The notes under the pieces were generated by a model. The model had not been told where the DNA came from and did no database searches. It saw only the letters and a program-made list of their open reading frames with translations. This document shows, one piece after another, positions 1 to 11,188 of a DNA stretch of 28,131 nucleotides. Position 1 is the first letter of the stretch. Each line of letters begins with the position of its first letter. Source of the DNA: Thamnocephalis sphaerospora (taxonomy: Eukaryota; Zoopagomycota; Zoopagomycetes; Zoopagales; Sigmoideomycetaceae); NCBI GenBank assembly GCA_003614735.1, contig KZ992586.1, positions 1 through 28,131 of the forward strand. Reading direction: 5' to 3'. Position numbers and translations under genes: made by a program.

Positions 1-447
1 AGCACAGGTCGATAGTGGCCCGTCCATCAGCGTGCTCCGCTCAGTAGGACTCTCTCTGCTCGACTGTAAGTTACTCCTTGGCTAGTGCCGTCAAAGAGCA
101 TGTTACTCGCAGAAGCTTGGATAGGCTCATCTGCGGTAAAAACATTGAAGCGTACATACTCGGATGTGTCAACCGCTGTCTTTACCGCACTCGGCACAAA
201 CTATCTCGATAGCGTGGGTGTTGTCGCATAATTAGCGTCTCTGCCAACCGGCTCATGTGTACCAAGCTCGCCACTTTTTGTTCATGCGCCTGGATTACGC
301 AATACCGCCTTCACCAGCGATGACGCCAGCCCGGTGATGACGCCAGCACAGCACCGCCGACACACGTATATAGCCGACCTTATCTCCGCCACGATTGATC
401 CAGCATCCATTCACGTTTGCAGCAAGATCCGGTTCAAGACGCGCAAC
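1..447. other. Left edge: upstream region of the first amine oxidase gene
   Basis: No coding region can be supported here. The open frame of the amine oxidase extends upstream to an in-frame ATG at 337, but a TATA-like element lies between that ATG and the preferred start at 448, so this stretch is read as promoter and 5' leader. A GTAAGT donor-like string near 66-71 could belong to a gene reaching in from the left, but nothing else supports one. Confidence 0.5.
367..373 (+). promoter_or_regulatory. TATA-like element upstream of amine oxidase 1
   Basis: The sequence TATATAG lies about 75 bp before the ATG at 448. The same heptamer occurs about 105 bp upstream of the glucose-6-phosphate isomerase start. 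If it is the TATA box, translation must begin at 448 and not at the in-frame ATG at 337. Confidence 0.45.
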
Positions 448-1860
448 ATGACGGCCGCACCGCAACACCAACCACGTGTCATTGTCATTGGCTCAGGAAT
501 CGCTGGCCTGGCGGCAGCGCGCCATTTACACGATCATGGCGTTGAAACCGTCGTCTTGGAAGCGCGCGATCGCATTGGAGGCCGCGTGCACACGGCAGCA
601 TTCCGCCCCGACCATCCACTGGATCTAGGCGCAGCAGCTGTATATGATGTAGAAGACGGCGCCATCATGGCCCTGGCTCGCGGTGCAAATGCAGAGCTTG
701 TAGAGTGGGAAAAGGAGCTCATCTATGCGCGGCCAGGAGAGCCGGCCATGGCCATTCGCGATTCTGACCGCCTTACCGACACCATCTGGGACGCCTACTT
801 TTCCGCCGTGGACCGCGCACGCGACAGCGACGATCACGACCCAAACCAGCCGCTGTCGGTGGTACTCAAGGAAGAACTGGACCGCTATGCCGCCAAGCGC
901 CGGTTCAATCGTGACCTGATTGAAAAGACAAGCGACATCCTGTGCGAAGATCTAGGCGTCGAGCTAGACAAAATCTCGTTCAAGCACATTGGCGTGGTCG
1001 AGCTACCCGACGAGGAAGTTCGCGTGCCACTTGCCGGCATGCTTCCGCTCCTAGAGTTTGCCGCCGGCGACAAAGTGCTGGCAGCAGTACGCCTCAACCA
1101 CGTCGTCACGCACATCGACTATGCAGGCCAGCATGTGCGTGTTACCACTGCTGAGCACGGCGAATTTATCGCCAATGCTGTGCTGATCACCGTACCGCTG
1201 GGCGTGCTAAAGGCCGGCTCAGTTCAGTTCCATCCGGCACTGCCGCAGCGCAAACAGGCTGCTATCGACCGAATGGGATTTGGCCTGCTCAACAAGGTTG
1301 TCCTCGAGTACGACCAGCTCGACAAGCCATTCTGGCCTGAAGTGCAGAGCTTCCTCACGCTACGTCTCGACGACGTGGACAAGACCAAGCCCGAAGTGGC
1401 TGCCGACCTGCTTCCGCGCGACTCGATCACGTTTATGAACTGCGGCCGAGAGGGCGAGCGTCCGGCGCTAATGGCACACGTGCACTGTTCGCTGGCAACA
1501 TTTGTCGAATCTCACACCGACGAACAGGTGGGCGAGCTGTTTGGCCGCCACCTCGCCCGCTTCTTCCCCGAAGCCAAGGACACCAAGCCGACCCGTACCA
1601 TCGTGACACGCTGGCTTGCGGATCCGTTCTCGCGCGGCAGCTATTCGCACATTCCAGTAGGCGGCGATGTCGACGACATCAAGGCATTGGCCGAGCCATG
1701 TGGAGAGCATGCAAACAACGAACACAAGCCGGTACTGTTCTGGGCTGGCGAGCACACGCTTCCGGAAAAGCATGCGCATGTCCATGGCGCGCTCGAGTCA
1801 GGCAGCGTGGCGGCCAAGCAGCTGCTGGCCCAGTTTCCAGCGCTAGCCAAGCGCCCGTAA
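448..1860 (+). CDS. Flavin-containing amine oxidase (polyamine oxidase/LSD1-like), copy 1, intronless
   Basis: Predicted 470-aa FAD-dependent amine oxidase. The N-terminal dinucleotide-binding motif GSGIAG is at residues 15-20. The ribose-binding acid is E38, followed by the RIGGRV stretch. The C-terminal FAD signature WAGEHT is near residues 432-437. The Lys that contacts the flavin N5 through a water in this superfamily is present as K283, in the context GFGLLNKVVL. There is no SWIRM or tower domain, so it resembles a compact polyamine oxidase more than a full histone demethylase; the substrate cannot be told from sequence. No signal peptide or C-terminal SKL-type peroxisomal signal is seen. 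The start at 448 puts the FAD motif close to the N-terminus, as in the neighbouring paralogue, and fits the TATA-like element at 367. An in-frame ATG at 337 would add 37 residues. The gene is uninterrupted, unlike the three-exon paralogue it faces tail to tail. Confidence 0.9.
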   Translation: MTAAPQHQPRVIVIGSGIAGLAAARHLHDHGVETVVLEARDRIGGRVHTAAFRPDHPLDLGAAAVYDVEDGAIMALARGANAELVEWEKELIYARPGEPAMAIRDSDRLTDTIWDAYFSAVDRARDSDDHDPNQPLSVVLKEELDRYAAKRRFNRDLIEKTSDILCEDLGVELDKISFKHIGVVELPDEEVRVPLAGMLPLLEFAAGDKVLAAVRLNHVVTHIDYAGQHVRVTTAEHGEFIANAVLITVPLGVLKAGSVQFHPALPQRKQAAIDRMGFGLLNKVVLEYDQLDKPFWPEVQSFLTLRLDDVDKTKPEVAADLLPRDSITFMNCGREGERPALMAHVHCSLATFVESHTDEQVGELFGRHLARFFPEAKDTKPTRTIVTRWLADPFSRGSYSHIPVGGDVDDIKALAEPCGEHANNEHKPVLFWAGEHTLPEKHAHVHGALESGSVAAKQLLAQFPALAKRP

Positions 1861-1909
1861 GCAGCGTATCCTGTGCCTTCAACGCAGTCAGCCTTCTCGC
1901 TAATGAGCC

Positions 1910-1915
1910 AATAAA
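1910..1915 (+). terminator. Polyadenylation signal of amine oxidase 1
   Basis: A perfect AATAAA lies 50 bp after the stop codon. It is the natural 3'-end signal for this gene and supports the stop at 1860. Confidence 0.6.
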
Positions 1916-2104
1916 CACATGTTTAAGCGGTGAAATCGTGGCAAAAGCAAAATAGGTGCATTCTGCCACACATATTGCTACATAGCCAAAGACACTAGTC
2001 ACCTTGCTGCGTCTGTGGAAACTCGTACACATGCATGCCTTACATTCAGTGCAACATGTAGCATTTGGCTGCGCAATAATGGCAGAAAACGTTCAACGCT
2101 AGCG

Positions 2105-2110
2105 TTTATT
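2105..2110 (-). terminator. Polyadenylation signal of amine oxidase 2
   Basis: TTTATT on the + strand is AATAAA on the - strand, about 30 bp beyond the stop codon of the minus-strand amine oxidase. The two converging transcripts would end within roughly 190 bp of each other. Confidence 0.6.
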
Positions 2111-2138
2111 GGGCGCTAACCCAACGTTGCATGACCGC

Positions 2139-3748
2139 CTACTGAGTGACAGCATGATGCTTGCGCTCGTGCAAGTAACGGGTAATCTCATCAGCTGCTC
2201 TTTCTCCGGATGCCCACGCGCCATCAGCATAGGAATGACGTTCACGCACCGTATGCTCACCAGCCCAAAAGAGCATACTTTTAGCTGCTCCAGCTGCGCT
2301 GCTTGACGTGATCGTGTCTGTCGCCTCCGGCTGAGACGAGCCAGCGACAGCATGGCATGGCGTTGCAAGAACGGAAAAGTCTGCCGGATCACCGCCCACG
2401 GCTATATAAGTGTAGCTACCGCGCGAGAAAGGATTATTCCACCAGCGGCCCAGTGTTGCGCGGCATGGACGTGTCTGCTTTGCGTCGGGAAAGTAGCACT
2501 TTAGGTGGCGACCAAACAAACTGGCCACCTCGTTATCACTCATGGCTTCCAGCCGTTTAGCCAGTTCACATACAACGTATGCCACAAGCAAGAGGCGACC
2601 GTTGATGTAGTGATAGTTGACAAAGCACATGGCATCACGAGGCAACAGGTCGGAAGCGTATTGCGGATCGTGGCGCACATTATCAGGTTGTAGCGTGGTA
2701 AACTGGTTGCAGTCTGGCCAGAATGGTTCGCTCAGGTTGCTGTAATCGAGCACTACCAGATCAAGCAGACCAAAGCCAACTCGGTCAATGGACAGCTGCC
2801 GATCAGCGGAAAGCGGCGGCTCAAAGACAATGTCACGCGCTTTGAGCACACCCAGTGGTACCGTGACGAGTACCGCCTCGGCAATAAAATCACCATGGTT
2901 TGCGGTAACCACGCGAACACTTGAACCTGCAGTAAACGGGAGAGTTAGCATGGCACTTGGTCACTTCAATCTGCATGCCGGTTTACTCACCGGTATAGTC
3001 GATTCGGGTGACTACATGCTCTAGCAGCACCGACTGAATCACGTCGTCGCCAGCTGCCGCACGTAGCAGCGGCCGGAATCCCTCCACCACGATGCTGTCG
3101 TCGCCCCCGTTGTCTTTAATCACGCTGACGTGGCGCAGCGAAACATTCGCAATCTCGGCTGCATAGTCTTCACTAAGCGCATCGGCAGCACACCGGAGCA
3201 CTTCGTAATCAAGGTCAGGCTCTTCAGCAACCGCTGCACGAAGGTTGGCGTACACCGCATCGGCCACATTGGCACGCTCATCAATACTCGCGCTGGAAGC
3301 AACTTGCTCTTTGATCGCATCAAAAGCGTCGTCAACCGCCTCGGCGATGCGCTCACATTCTTCGTCTGACAATGCCGGTTGACCGGGCCGCGCCAGATAT
3401 TTGTTGTCGCCAAGCGGCTCCAGCCGAGCGTTGATTGAGGCGGCCAGCTCAGTAAGCCGGTTGCCTTCTGTGCCGATGATCACGCTGGCGCCTAGATTAA
3501 GTGGCTTTCCATCCACATAGGGCGTGGTGTAGACACGGCCACCGACACGCTCACGCGCCTCGAGCACAATCGGAACAATGCCTTGCTCACGGAGTCTTCT
3601 TGCTGTCGGTGAAAAAGCAACGCAGCGGTTAATCGGCGCTAACGGTCGCGGATATGCATCGTGGCCGATTTGCCATCACATGGCACTTGCCTGCTGTAAG
3701 TCCGGCAAAGCCGGCTCCGATAATCACGACACGCGACTCTTTCGACAT
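2139..3748 (-). CDS. Flavin-containing amine oxidase (polyamine oxidase/LSD1-like), copy 2, three exons
   Basis: Exons on the minus strand are 3748-3691, 3602-2991 and 2926-2139; they join in frame (1458 bp) to 485 aa. Intron 1 (88 bp) is a GC-AG intron with donor GCAAGT and a GATTAAC branch-like motif. Intron 2 (64 bp) has GTGAGT and a TGCTAAC motif. Splicing restores the full FAD fold: GAGFAG at residues 11-16, then the ARRLREQG helix, LEARERVGGRV, and WAGEHT near the C-terminus. It is collinear with copy 1 throughout (for example SRGSY, VTVPLGVLKA, GFGLLD). The flavin-site Lys of the family is replaced by L280 (GFGLLDLVVL), which suggests altered or lost oxidase activity. It also carries about 16 extra Ser/Ala-rich residues before the FAD signature. 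The FAD fold itself looks intact, so this is unlikely to be a decayed pseudogene. Confidence 0.88.
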
Positions 3749-4315
3749 GCTAGAGACTTGTACGTATTTGCAGACAGCGATGGCAACGGTACAGGCAGGA
3801 TGAACATGCGACCATCGACCGGCGCAAGCCAAAGCATTTATTGCCAAGTGTATGACGCGTACGCCGCGCCATCAGGCGGCAGGTGCTTACGTGTGCTCGA
3901 ATTTGCCGCGTCATCAGCGAGACTGGCATAAATAATTGCGCAAGGGATCTAGAGGTTACTCCAATGGCTGGACCACGTGCCTAGATCAGCAACAGCAGCG
4001 TCCGCCTACTATAGCGCGCAAGAACATGGCGAACATCGGCAATGGCCGCAAGGTACGGTGTTTACAACAGCAAAGGTTTCCAGTATGCGACTGCCGCCGC
4101 AGCATAATGGGTCCAACGTAAACGCTACATAGGTCAACGAGACACGGCCATGAACTAGCAAGAAGTAGCAATAACACCAAGAACCGGCCAACCGGTCGGC
4201 CGCACAAATGCGTTTGCGGTAAACTAATATAGCATAGCAAAAAAAGTGGTCAAGCAAAACTGAACGGCAGATCGGGGTGCAGTGGAAGAGGCGAGAAACA
4301 ATAGCAGACAGAGCC
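3749..4315. other. Intergenic: 5' region of amine oxidase 2 and 3' region of the sirtuin unit
   Basis: This 567-bp stretch holds no convincing gene. Short frames on both strands have no recognisable domain. It should contain the promoter of the minus-strand amine oxidase (starting at 3748) and the 3' UTR of the minus-strand unit that ends at 4316. No clear TATA element or polyadenylation hexamer was found. Confidence 0.5.
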
Positions 4316-5596
4316 TTACAAAAGCGAGTTTTGCCGCGAAGAAGGCGGCGAGGGCAGATCGACCCCAGAGTCGCCGCCATGTCCAGACGCTACTGCTACT
4401 GCTGCTACTGCCGGCCCGGCAAGGCGCGCTATGCGGCAGTCTCGGTCAGCACTGCTGAGCGACGTAGACGACTTGACAAACAGACCAGACGGCCGTACTG
4501 CTGCCGTCGCCTTGACCGTACGCAGACAGTTGGTCAGCATGGTCTGCCGTGTGGCCACCGGGCTGCCAGTGCAATGGCCATGTCCGCCATCCATCAGCAG
4601 GGTCGAAGCCGAGGTGCAGCTTCGATCGTTCACCATCTGAGCAAGCGTATACGATGACGACGGCGACGCACTAGCGGCCGACCTGGCACCCGAGCCAGTG
4701 CATGCGACAAGCGACAGCGCCATCGGGCTAAGTCGCTTAGTACCAAGATGCTTGCGTGTGCCGCGTGTCATCCGCGGTGTCGTTATCTTCTCAAGATGAC
4801 GCGTGCGTGGTCGCGTAGGTGTGCTCGGCGGTGTCGTGACTACAACCCGCGCGGATGAGGTAGTCGTAGTGGATGGTGCAGCCGCCACAGCTATGGCATC
4901 GAGGCCGGCCGACACCAGTGATGCTTCTACAGCAGCACGGTGATGGCTTGCCTCCCAGGCACTTGCCTGGCGCGTCAGTCGGCGCGGAAGCAGCTGCAGT
5001 GCATGCGGCGCGCCAGCATCGTCGCTCTTGCCACCCGTGCTGATATCCACGCTGATCATACGCTGCGACGTGGACCGCGGCCGGGTACGGCGACGCAGAC
5101 CGGCTGCGTCCTCGACACCAGCCGTGGAACTCTGCGGCGCCGGTAGCAAGCACGCTTCTGGCGACGTGTGCTTGTGTGCTACACTTGATTCCACCGATAC
5201 CGATCGCCGTAGCACAGCTGCACTATCGCTGGTCCCCTTGTTCGGCCTCTTGGCTGCCATCTTCTCGTTTCCTTGGAATCCCTCGCTACTGTGGGTGCTA
5301 CCAGCACTCTGCGAGCGCCGATCGCCCTGCATCGGTAAATTATCGTACATGGGTAGCGTCGATGGCGACAGCGGACGCTTGCTTGCGTCGTACACGCCAT
5401 CCGAAGATGCCGCTACAGAGGTGTGCAGCGAGCTCGGATTGCTTGGCGCTGATGCCGCACGCCTGCTGCCATCCAGCGATGCCGCCTGCTTGAGGCGAGC
5501 GCCAGCGCGCGGCTTGGTCACGCGGTGTATCTGCGTAAGACGCGTTTGTCCCGTCGGCACTGATGTCGACCGCTTCAGTGCTACGGCAAGATCCAT
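4316..5596 (-). CDS. Low-complexity Ser/Thr/Ala-rich ORF, probably the last exon of the sirtuin gene
   Basis: An open frame of 426 codons from the first ATG (5596). It has no recognisable domain. The product is basic and disordered in character, rich in Ser, Thr, Ala, Arg and SP/TP dipeptides (for example PLSPSTLP, TPPSTPTRP and the C-terminal PSPPSSRQNSLL), as expected for a phosphorylated tail. Its ATG lies only 65 bp below the sirtuin stop, very close for separate genes. A donor (GTGCGT at 5669), a GACTAAC branch-like motif (5613-5619) and an acceptor (CCGTAG ending at 5581) would join the sirtuin in frame to codon GCA at the start of this ORF. I therefore favour reading it as the sirtuin C-terminal tail (exon 5580-4316). 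A separate hypothetical protein starting at 5596 remains possible. Confidence 0.6.
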   Translation of the reverse strand: MDLAVALKRSTSVPTGQTRLTQIHRVTKPRAGARLKQAASLDGSRRAASAPSNPSSLHTSVAASSDGVYDASKRPLSPSTLPMYDNLPMQGDRRSQSAGSTHSSEGFQGNEKMAAKRPNKGTSDSAAVLRRSVSVESSVAHKHTSPEACLLPAPQSSTAGVEDAAGLRRRTRPRSTSQRMISVDISTGGKSDDAGAPHALQLLPRRLTRQASAWEASHHRAAVEASLVSAGLDAIAVAAAPSTTTTSSARVVVTTPPSTPTRPRTRHLEKITTPRMTRGTRKHLGTKRLSPMALSLVACTGSGARSAASASPSSSYTLAQMVNDRSCTSASTLLMDGGHGHCTGSPVATRQTMLTNCLRTVKATAAVRPSGLFVKSSTSLSSADRDCRIARLAGPAVAAVAVASGHGGDSGVDLPSPPSSRQNSLL

Positions 5597-7278
5597 CGCA
5601 CACGACAATCGCGTTAGTCAATGGTCCACATCCGACGGCACGCGACGACAGTCTAATACCACTACGCACCGTTTCCTGCACGACAGCCCGTCGCGTTAGC
5701 TCCCTTGGTGGTGTCGCGAGCGCGAGAACCAGCGTGATCCTGGCTGTCGCTGGCCTGAAGACTGTTTTGCCGCCGCTCACGTCGCCGCTGACGCTCCTCC
5801 TCCAGGCGGTGCATGCATTCCTGCACACCGTCGACCCAATCGTCGGCAGCACCCTCTACCCACCAGTCAAACACGCCTTCCCATTCCTTGCCCTGTACAG
5901 GCGTGCGGTTCACGAAAACAGTGACGCCATTGGCAGCGCGCACAGCCTTGGCTGCCTCGCGCACCAACTGTTTGCAGCCGTGCACTTTGAGCGACGTGCC
6001 CATCACCAGCAGCAAGTCGGGGCGGCGGCGTAGATCACGGGTGATGCTCTGGGCAATATTGCCGCCGTCCGGATGGGTCTCATTGTACAGGACAACGTCC
6101 GGCCGTAGTAGACCAATACCTAACGGCCTCTTGTTGGCCGTAGCCCGCGCTACGGCCAAGTCCTCACAGGCTGGACATGTAGGCGCACGTCCGGCAATAA
6201 AAGTGCGCTGATGCGGTGTAGCAAACGGAAAAGTGGCCGAACAGCGGGTGCAACGTACTCTCTCCAGTGTACCATGCAACTGGACCACGTGCGATTGCGC
6301 CGCAATGGTACCGGATGTGGCCGATGATGCTGGCAATGCGGCACGCTTGGGTGGTCCACTGGTCGCGCCATCCCCCGGCTCGGTATCACTGCTGCTGGCC
6401 TCGGTGGCAAGCGGCGACGGCAGGCCAGTCAGGCCCGACGCTGATGTAGCAGGCGCATCATCGTCCAAGCCAACCACGTCAATCTCCATATCCAGTTCGC
6501 TTTCCGGTGACGACACGTTCCGGTCCAGGCGAACTGTGTTTGATGCATTTTCCTCTGGCTTTGGCGAGACTTGCTTCTTTGCCTTGGCTACACTCGAGGC
6601 CGCTGCTGCGTTGACGCCCGTTGAAGTCACGGCGGCTGCGTCCACAACGCGCTCTAGACCATCGATATTTTGCGTATAACAGCGCAGCAGCTGGCCTTCC
6701 TCCTTGAGTCGAGCCAGAAAATGGTGCGTAGGCGTTGGTCGCGCCTTGGTACACGCCTTGCGCAGCTCACCCATAAACGTGTAAAAGACCTCGGTCGTGT
6801 GCGGTGACCGGAAGAGCGACGCGTCAAACAGCTCCTGGCCTTTGAGCACGCGATCAGGATACCGGCGCTTGACCAGATTGTAAAGCCCATTTTCCGAGCG
6901 AAAATCCTATGTAGCACGACGCATCAATGGGCGCAATAGCACATTAATAACCGCCTAGACAAGCGTGTTACCGCGCCAACTCACCGGAATGCCCGCACTG
7001 CAGGAAATACCCGCTCCAGTAACGACAATGCACCTCTTGGCTCGTGCAATCATACGATTTAGCGCGGCTAAATTTGCATCTCGGATTGGATCTGGACGAG
7101 CTTCAACCTCTGGTGTGGACAATGGTGTTGTCGTTGTTGTTGCTGCTGCTGCCGCTGTTGTTATATTGTCGGCAGAAGTTTGACGCGCCGAAATGCTTCG
7201 CTGACGCGTAATGCGACCGTTACCACCGCCGGTGGCAATGGCCGCGTCCTTTGTCGGCAGGGTAATGCGAACGGTCAT
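4316..7278 (-). CDS. NAD-dependent protein deacetylase, Hst3/Hst4-type sirtuin (SIR2 family)
   Basis: Exons on the minus strand: 7278-6985, 6906-5670 and, in the favoured model, 5580-4316 (2796 bp, 931 aa). Without the last intron the protein stops at 5662 with 512 aa. Sirtuins remove acyl groups from lysine using NAD. Visible elements: GAGISCSAGIPDFRS across the first splice junction (residues 88-102), TQNIDGLE (176-183), catalytic H309 in VVQLHG, a zinc site C317/C320/C342/C345, RPDVVLYNE (367-374) and MGTSLKV (400-406). The LLRCYTQNIDGLE and RPxVVLYxE wording resembles the fungal Hst3/Hst4 group, known in yeast for H3K56 deacetylation; the target here is inferred. Intron 1 (78 bp) has GTGAGT and TTATTAAT. 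A Ser/Ala-rich acidic insert (about 184-303) splits the NAD fold before the catalytic His, and an Arg-rich segment (RQRRRERR, 470-477) may act in nuclear localisation. Confidence 0.85.
5581..5669 (-). other. Predicted 89-bp intron between sirtuin core and C-terminal tail
   Basis: On the minus strand the donor is G|GTGCGTAG, so the sirtuin's apparent TAG stop (5664-5662) lies inside the intron. A CTAAC branch-like motif sits at 5617-5613, about 33 nt before the acceptor TTGCCGTAG. The length matches the other introns here. Phase 1 on both sides restores an Ala codon. If retained, translation stops two codons after the exon boundary. Confidence 0.6.
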
Positions 7279-9423
7279 AGTGTCCCGTCAGCAACAACAC
7301 GGCTATCTTGTCTAACCTCAAGTGACGTCCACGTTGGCTAGGTTGTCGAAAACTGAACGAATGAGATCAAAGACCGTGCGATTAGCGCACAAGAGTGTGC
7401 ATACACGCCCAGCCATACAAAAGGGGGAGAGCAGCAGCCCACGGCAACACAGTGCAGGGTTGGCCAGTTATGTATGGCAAGATATATGCATGCAGAGAGA
7501 GAGAGAGAACAGAGCAAGCGAGTGGAACACGCCAAAAAGACAAGGAGAAAAAGTGACCCCTTAAAGTAGTGTTGCGGCCCTCAACGCGAGCACAGATGAG
7601 CGTGTGCGTGAATCCTCCCAGTCATCAGCTGGCAAGAACACGTAGCAAGGGCGAACAACGTGCGCAAGGCCAGACGCGTGTGTATGTGCGTGTATGTGCG
7701 TGGCACGCGTAACTAACGTACGCACGGTGCGAATGCGAATAGCACCGCGAAAACTGCCAGGCCATCCACATGGCCTATGACAAACGAGAAAGCATGAGCT
7801 CATACCAGTTCGTCACATTGGCATGCGGATAGGCCGCACATATCGCAGCCATGCTGGACAGGCGATAGGCCAAGATCGATGGTCATGACAAACCGCTACT
7901 TGCATCCACCTGCTCGCTCACTCGTTCGTTCGTTCGCCTGCCGCGCGCATTGACTACACGTGTACAGGAGGCATGCTTCGCGGTCACTACCGCATCATCG
8001 ACATCATCGCCGCTACAAATGGGCGGCGCTATGCAAGGCGCATGCGCACGGCAAGCACGAGCACGGGCGCGCAAACACGACGGCCAGCGTGGCGGGTGAA
8101 CGGGCCTGCGCAAAAAGGAAGGCTGCCAGCTGGGCGGATACACAACCACCCACAAAGTGTATATGCACCCAGCGCACACAACATGGCCAGGCTAGCTAAA
8201 CGCCACCTACCTCGCACCTGTTCTACTCGGTGCAATTGGGTCGGCCAGCGGTCAGATTGTCGGCACCGCTTGCGCTCAAGCACAACGGCAGCACAGTACC
8301 AAAAGATAAGAGGACAGCAGATACGGGGCGTCTAGAGACGCATACACGCGACAAGTGCTGATGAGCACGCGGCAGACCGCAAGCGCCTAGTCAAGAGACA
8401 AGCAGGCAAATGGGCAGAGAGCGCGGTCGTGCAGCAGCCTACTTGTCGGCTCAGTGGCGCGGTAGGTGATCAAGGGACGCGGTAAACGTACGACCAAGCG
8501 GTAGGAGAGGTAAACGAGAAAGAGAAGCAAGTATGCCCAGTTTCGCCCGTGCAAGAGCGGCGTCGCCGCCTGACTCGGCTCGCGTCGTGTCTACTCCGCA
8601 TACCGCTGCGTTATCGTCGGCCATGACGACGGCGGCGATGGGCGCCAGTCTCCTGCGCTGCCTAGTAGCCGCACTCACATGCGTGCCCACGCAGCCAGGC
8701 CCGCCGCGGCACACTCACCGTCGACAAGTCTAGCCGACGCGAGGTCGATGGATGCGCATGTCTGGCTTGCGGCCACATACTGCCACCTGCTACGACGGAT
8801 GCATCGGTAATAGCGACGTTGACTGGCAACGACCACTTTGCCCCAGAGAGTGCAACACTGGACGCCCATTGGTCGAGTAAAGCCTATCCATAGTGTAAAC
8901 AAATCGAAACAGTGAAAAGAAAATAGACGGCCACTATCACCAGCACCATCAGCACCAGCCCATGGACATATAGCATTCAGCCATCTGCCGGCAGCACTCG
9001 ACTTGTGTTGGTCTACAGCTGCACACAGGACCTGCAGCAGGCTACAGTCAGCCACACTGTCAATGCTCGAGCCACCTGGGAAGACTCGGCAGGCATGAGC
9101 CAGACGCATGGCGCACAGGCCTTGGTGTCAGCTACCATAAAATAGGTCTGCTTTCTGGCCTAGCATAGGTACAAATATCAATTTGGCCATGGTGGTGCCA
9201 TGCGCCCAATGTCGCTGATCATCAGCAAGTAGTGAGCCGATCATGAGAATCTGGAGCATCTATATCACACCGCAGCCAGTCTGACCTGCAGAGCGCGTTG
9301 TCCGCTCGCTCGCTTCTTCCTTCTCATTCACATAAACGCTTGCCCCAATCGCACTCGCGTCGTCTGTACGTGCGGCCTGCTTTTCCCTCTTCATCACCAC
9401 CCATTATCAGTTTACCGGCAGAT
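7279..9423. other. Divergent intergenic region between sirtuin and HOM2-like gene
   Basis: About 2.1 kb with no gene I can support. Short frames on both strands lack domains and splice partners. It contains simple sequence: an AG run (7494-7508), a doubled tgtatgtgcg decamer (7681-7700) and a short CGTT/TTCG repeat near 7921-7936. The last 130 bp before the dehydrogenase ATG are pyrimidine-rich, as is common near fungal transcription starts. Promoters of both flanking genes must lie here. No tRNA B-box-like motif was seen. Confidence 0.5.
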
Positions 9424-10730
9424 ATGGCGAGCCAGACGACTGCGGTGCCGCTGCGTGCAGGCATTTTGGGCGCGACAGGCGCTGTGGGCCAGCGCTTTAT
9501 CACGCTGCTGGCAGACCATCCTGGCTTCAAGGTGCAGCGTCTAGGTGCATCGGCACGGTCAGCTGGCCGACCCTACGGCGAGGCGGTTATCTGGCGCATG
9601 ACGACGCCGCTGCCCGAGGCGTTGGCGGCGCAGACGGTGGTCGAGTGCCGCCCAGAGGATTTCGATGACTGCGATGTCATCTTTAGCGGTCTCGATGCTA
9701 GCGTTGCAGGCGATATTGGTAGGTGGTGCCGGAACAGCGATCCATCGGCGTAGCATTAACCTATATGCGTCTGCACTGTCCCTAATCCATCGCAATGGTA
9801 GAGCTGGCGTTCCTGGCGGCCGACCACTGCATCATTTCCAATGCCAAAAATCACCGTATGGCGTCTGATGTGCCGCTGGTTGTGCCCACCGTCAACGCGG
9901 AGCATCTGCATGCGATTCCAGCCCAGCGGCTTCGTCGCGGTCTACGCCGTGGCTTCCTGGTGACCATCTCCAATTGCGCCTCGGTAGGCGTGTGTGTGGC
10001 CATGAAGGCTCTGGAAGCCCAGCACGCTACACTTGGCCGCATCAATCGGGTCAACGTGGTCACCATGCAGGCTATCTCGGGCGCCGGCTATCCGGGTATG
10101 AGCGCCATGGATATGCTGGACAATGTGGTGCCGTACATTGGCGGCGAAGAGGATAAGCTGGAGACGGAGCCGGTCAAGATTCTGGGCGCACTAAGCGAGC
10201 CACTATTGCGTGTGCGTGATCTGGTGGCGCGCGGCGAACTGGACGCAGCTCGTGCGCTTCTCGATACCCATGATGCGGCCTTTTTCGAGCCAGTGACCGA
10301 CCTAGTGGTATCGGCCACCTGCAATCGCGTGCCAGTCATCGACGGCCATATGGCATCCATGTCGGTGGGCTTTGCCCGTGACTCGACCGCGTCTCAGCTG
10401 GATGCCGCAGCTGCGACCAAGGTCGCCGTGGATGCGTTCACAAACTATCAGACCCTGGCTTCGACCGATGCCCTGTCGTGTGCCTCGGCACCGCGGCCAC
10501 CCCTCCACGTGCTTTCTTCCGCCGATCGGCCGCAACCGCGTCTGGATCGCGATCGCGGCAATGGCTACGCCGTGTCGATTGGTCGCGTGCGTCCCTGCCC
10601 GCTGCTGGACGTCAAGTTCACGGTGCTGGCACACAACACTATTCTGGGCGCGGCTGGCAGTGGCGTTTTGAACGCAGAGATTGCACAGGCCATGGGCTAC
10701 CTGACGCGGCGTGAGGCCTGCAAACACTAA
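9424..10730 (+). CDS. HOM2: Aspartate-semialdehyde dehydrogenase
   Basis: Exons 9424-9718 and 9802-10730 join in frame to 407 aa. The enzyme reduces aspartyl phosphate to aspartate semialdehyde with NADPH, the shared step toward threonine, methionine and (in some organisms) lysine. Evidence: the NADP-binding GATGAVG (16-22), SNAKNHRM (111-118), catalytic C157 in ISNCAS, the block QAISGAGYPGMSAMD (188-202), YIGGEEDKLETEP (210-222), catalytic H281 in VIDGHMAS, and DRPQPRLDRDR (340-350). This is the fungal/archaeal-like subtype, not the bacterial Asd type. The 83-bp intron has donor GTAGGT, a GCATTAAC branch-like motif and acceptor TAG, and splits a Glu codon. The protein is somewhat longer than the roughly 365 aa usual for yeast. 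The start is the first ATG before the NADP motif, preceded by a pyrimidine-rich leader. Confidence 0.95.
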
Positions 10731-11188
10731 TTGCTCCCTGTGCAGGCGGAGCCAGCTGGCAGGCGATATTTTATGCGAATGAACCGAATAGGGTTGTCAG
10801 CGTAGTAATAGGCGGCGGTCCAATAGGGGCCAGGCGGTACTGAGCACAAGTGCGCTTTGTGAGCAGCTGTGCGCACACCTAAACGCATAGTAAAATTGAA
10901 TCCAGTAGTAATGCATGGTGTGGACATGAAGGTGCACGACCAACGCGATAATGGACAGACGGATAATGGCCGTGGTCGGCCCTGCTGAAGCAGCGTTGCA
11001 CTTCAGTTGAGCAAGAAAAGAATACAAGACAAAAGGCCATGATGCGAAATAGAAAACGAAGGAAATGGTAAGCACATGGATGTATACCGTTTCACAATGA
11101 AAAACCATAGACGGCGCGCTGCGTGTCGTATATGTTCACGTACACTAGCCGACACGCGCGGATGCGGAATAAAATAAGTGCCGAATGC
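10731..11188. other. Convergent 3' intergenic region
   Basis: A 458-bp gap between the stop codons of the dehydrogenase (+) and the RFX gene (-). No gene is apparent; the short minus frames have no domain. An AATAAA on the + strand (about 11168) is more than 400 bp past the dehydrogenase stop, so its role is unclear. Confidence 0.5.
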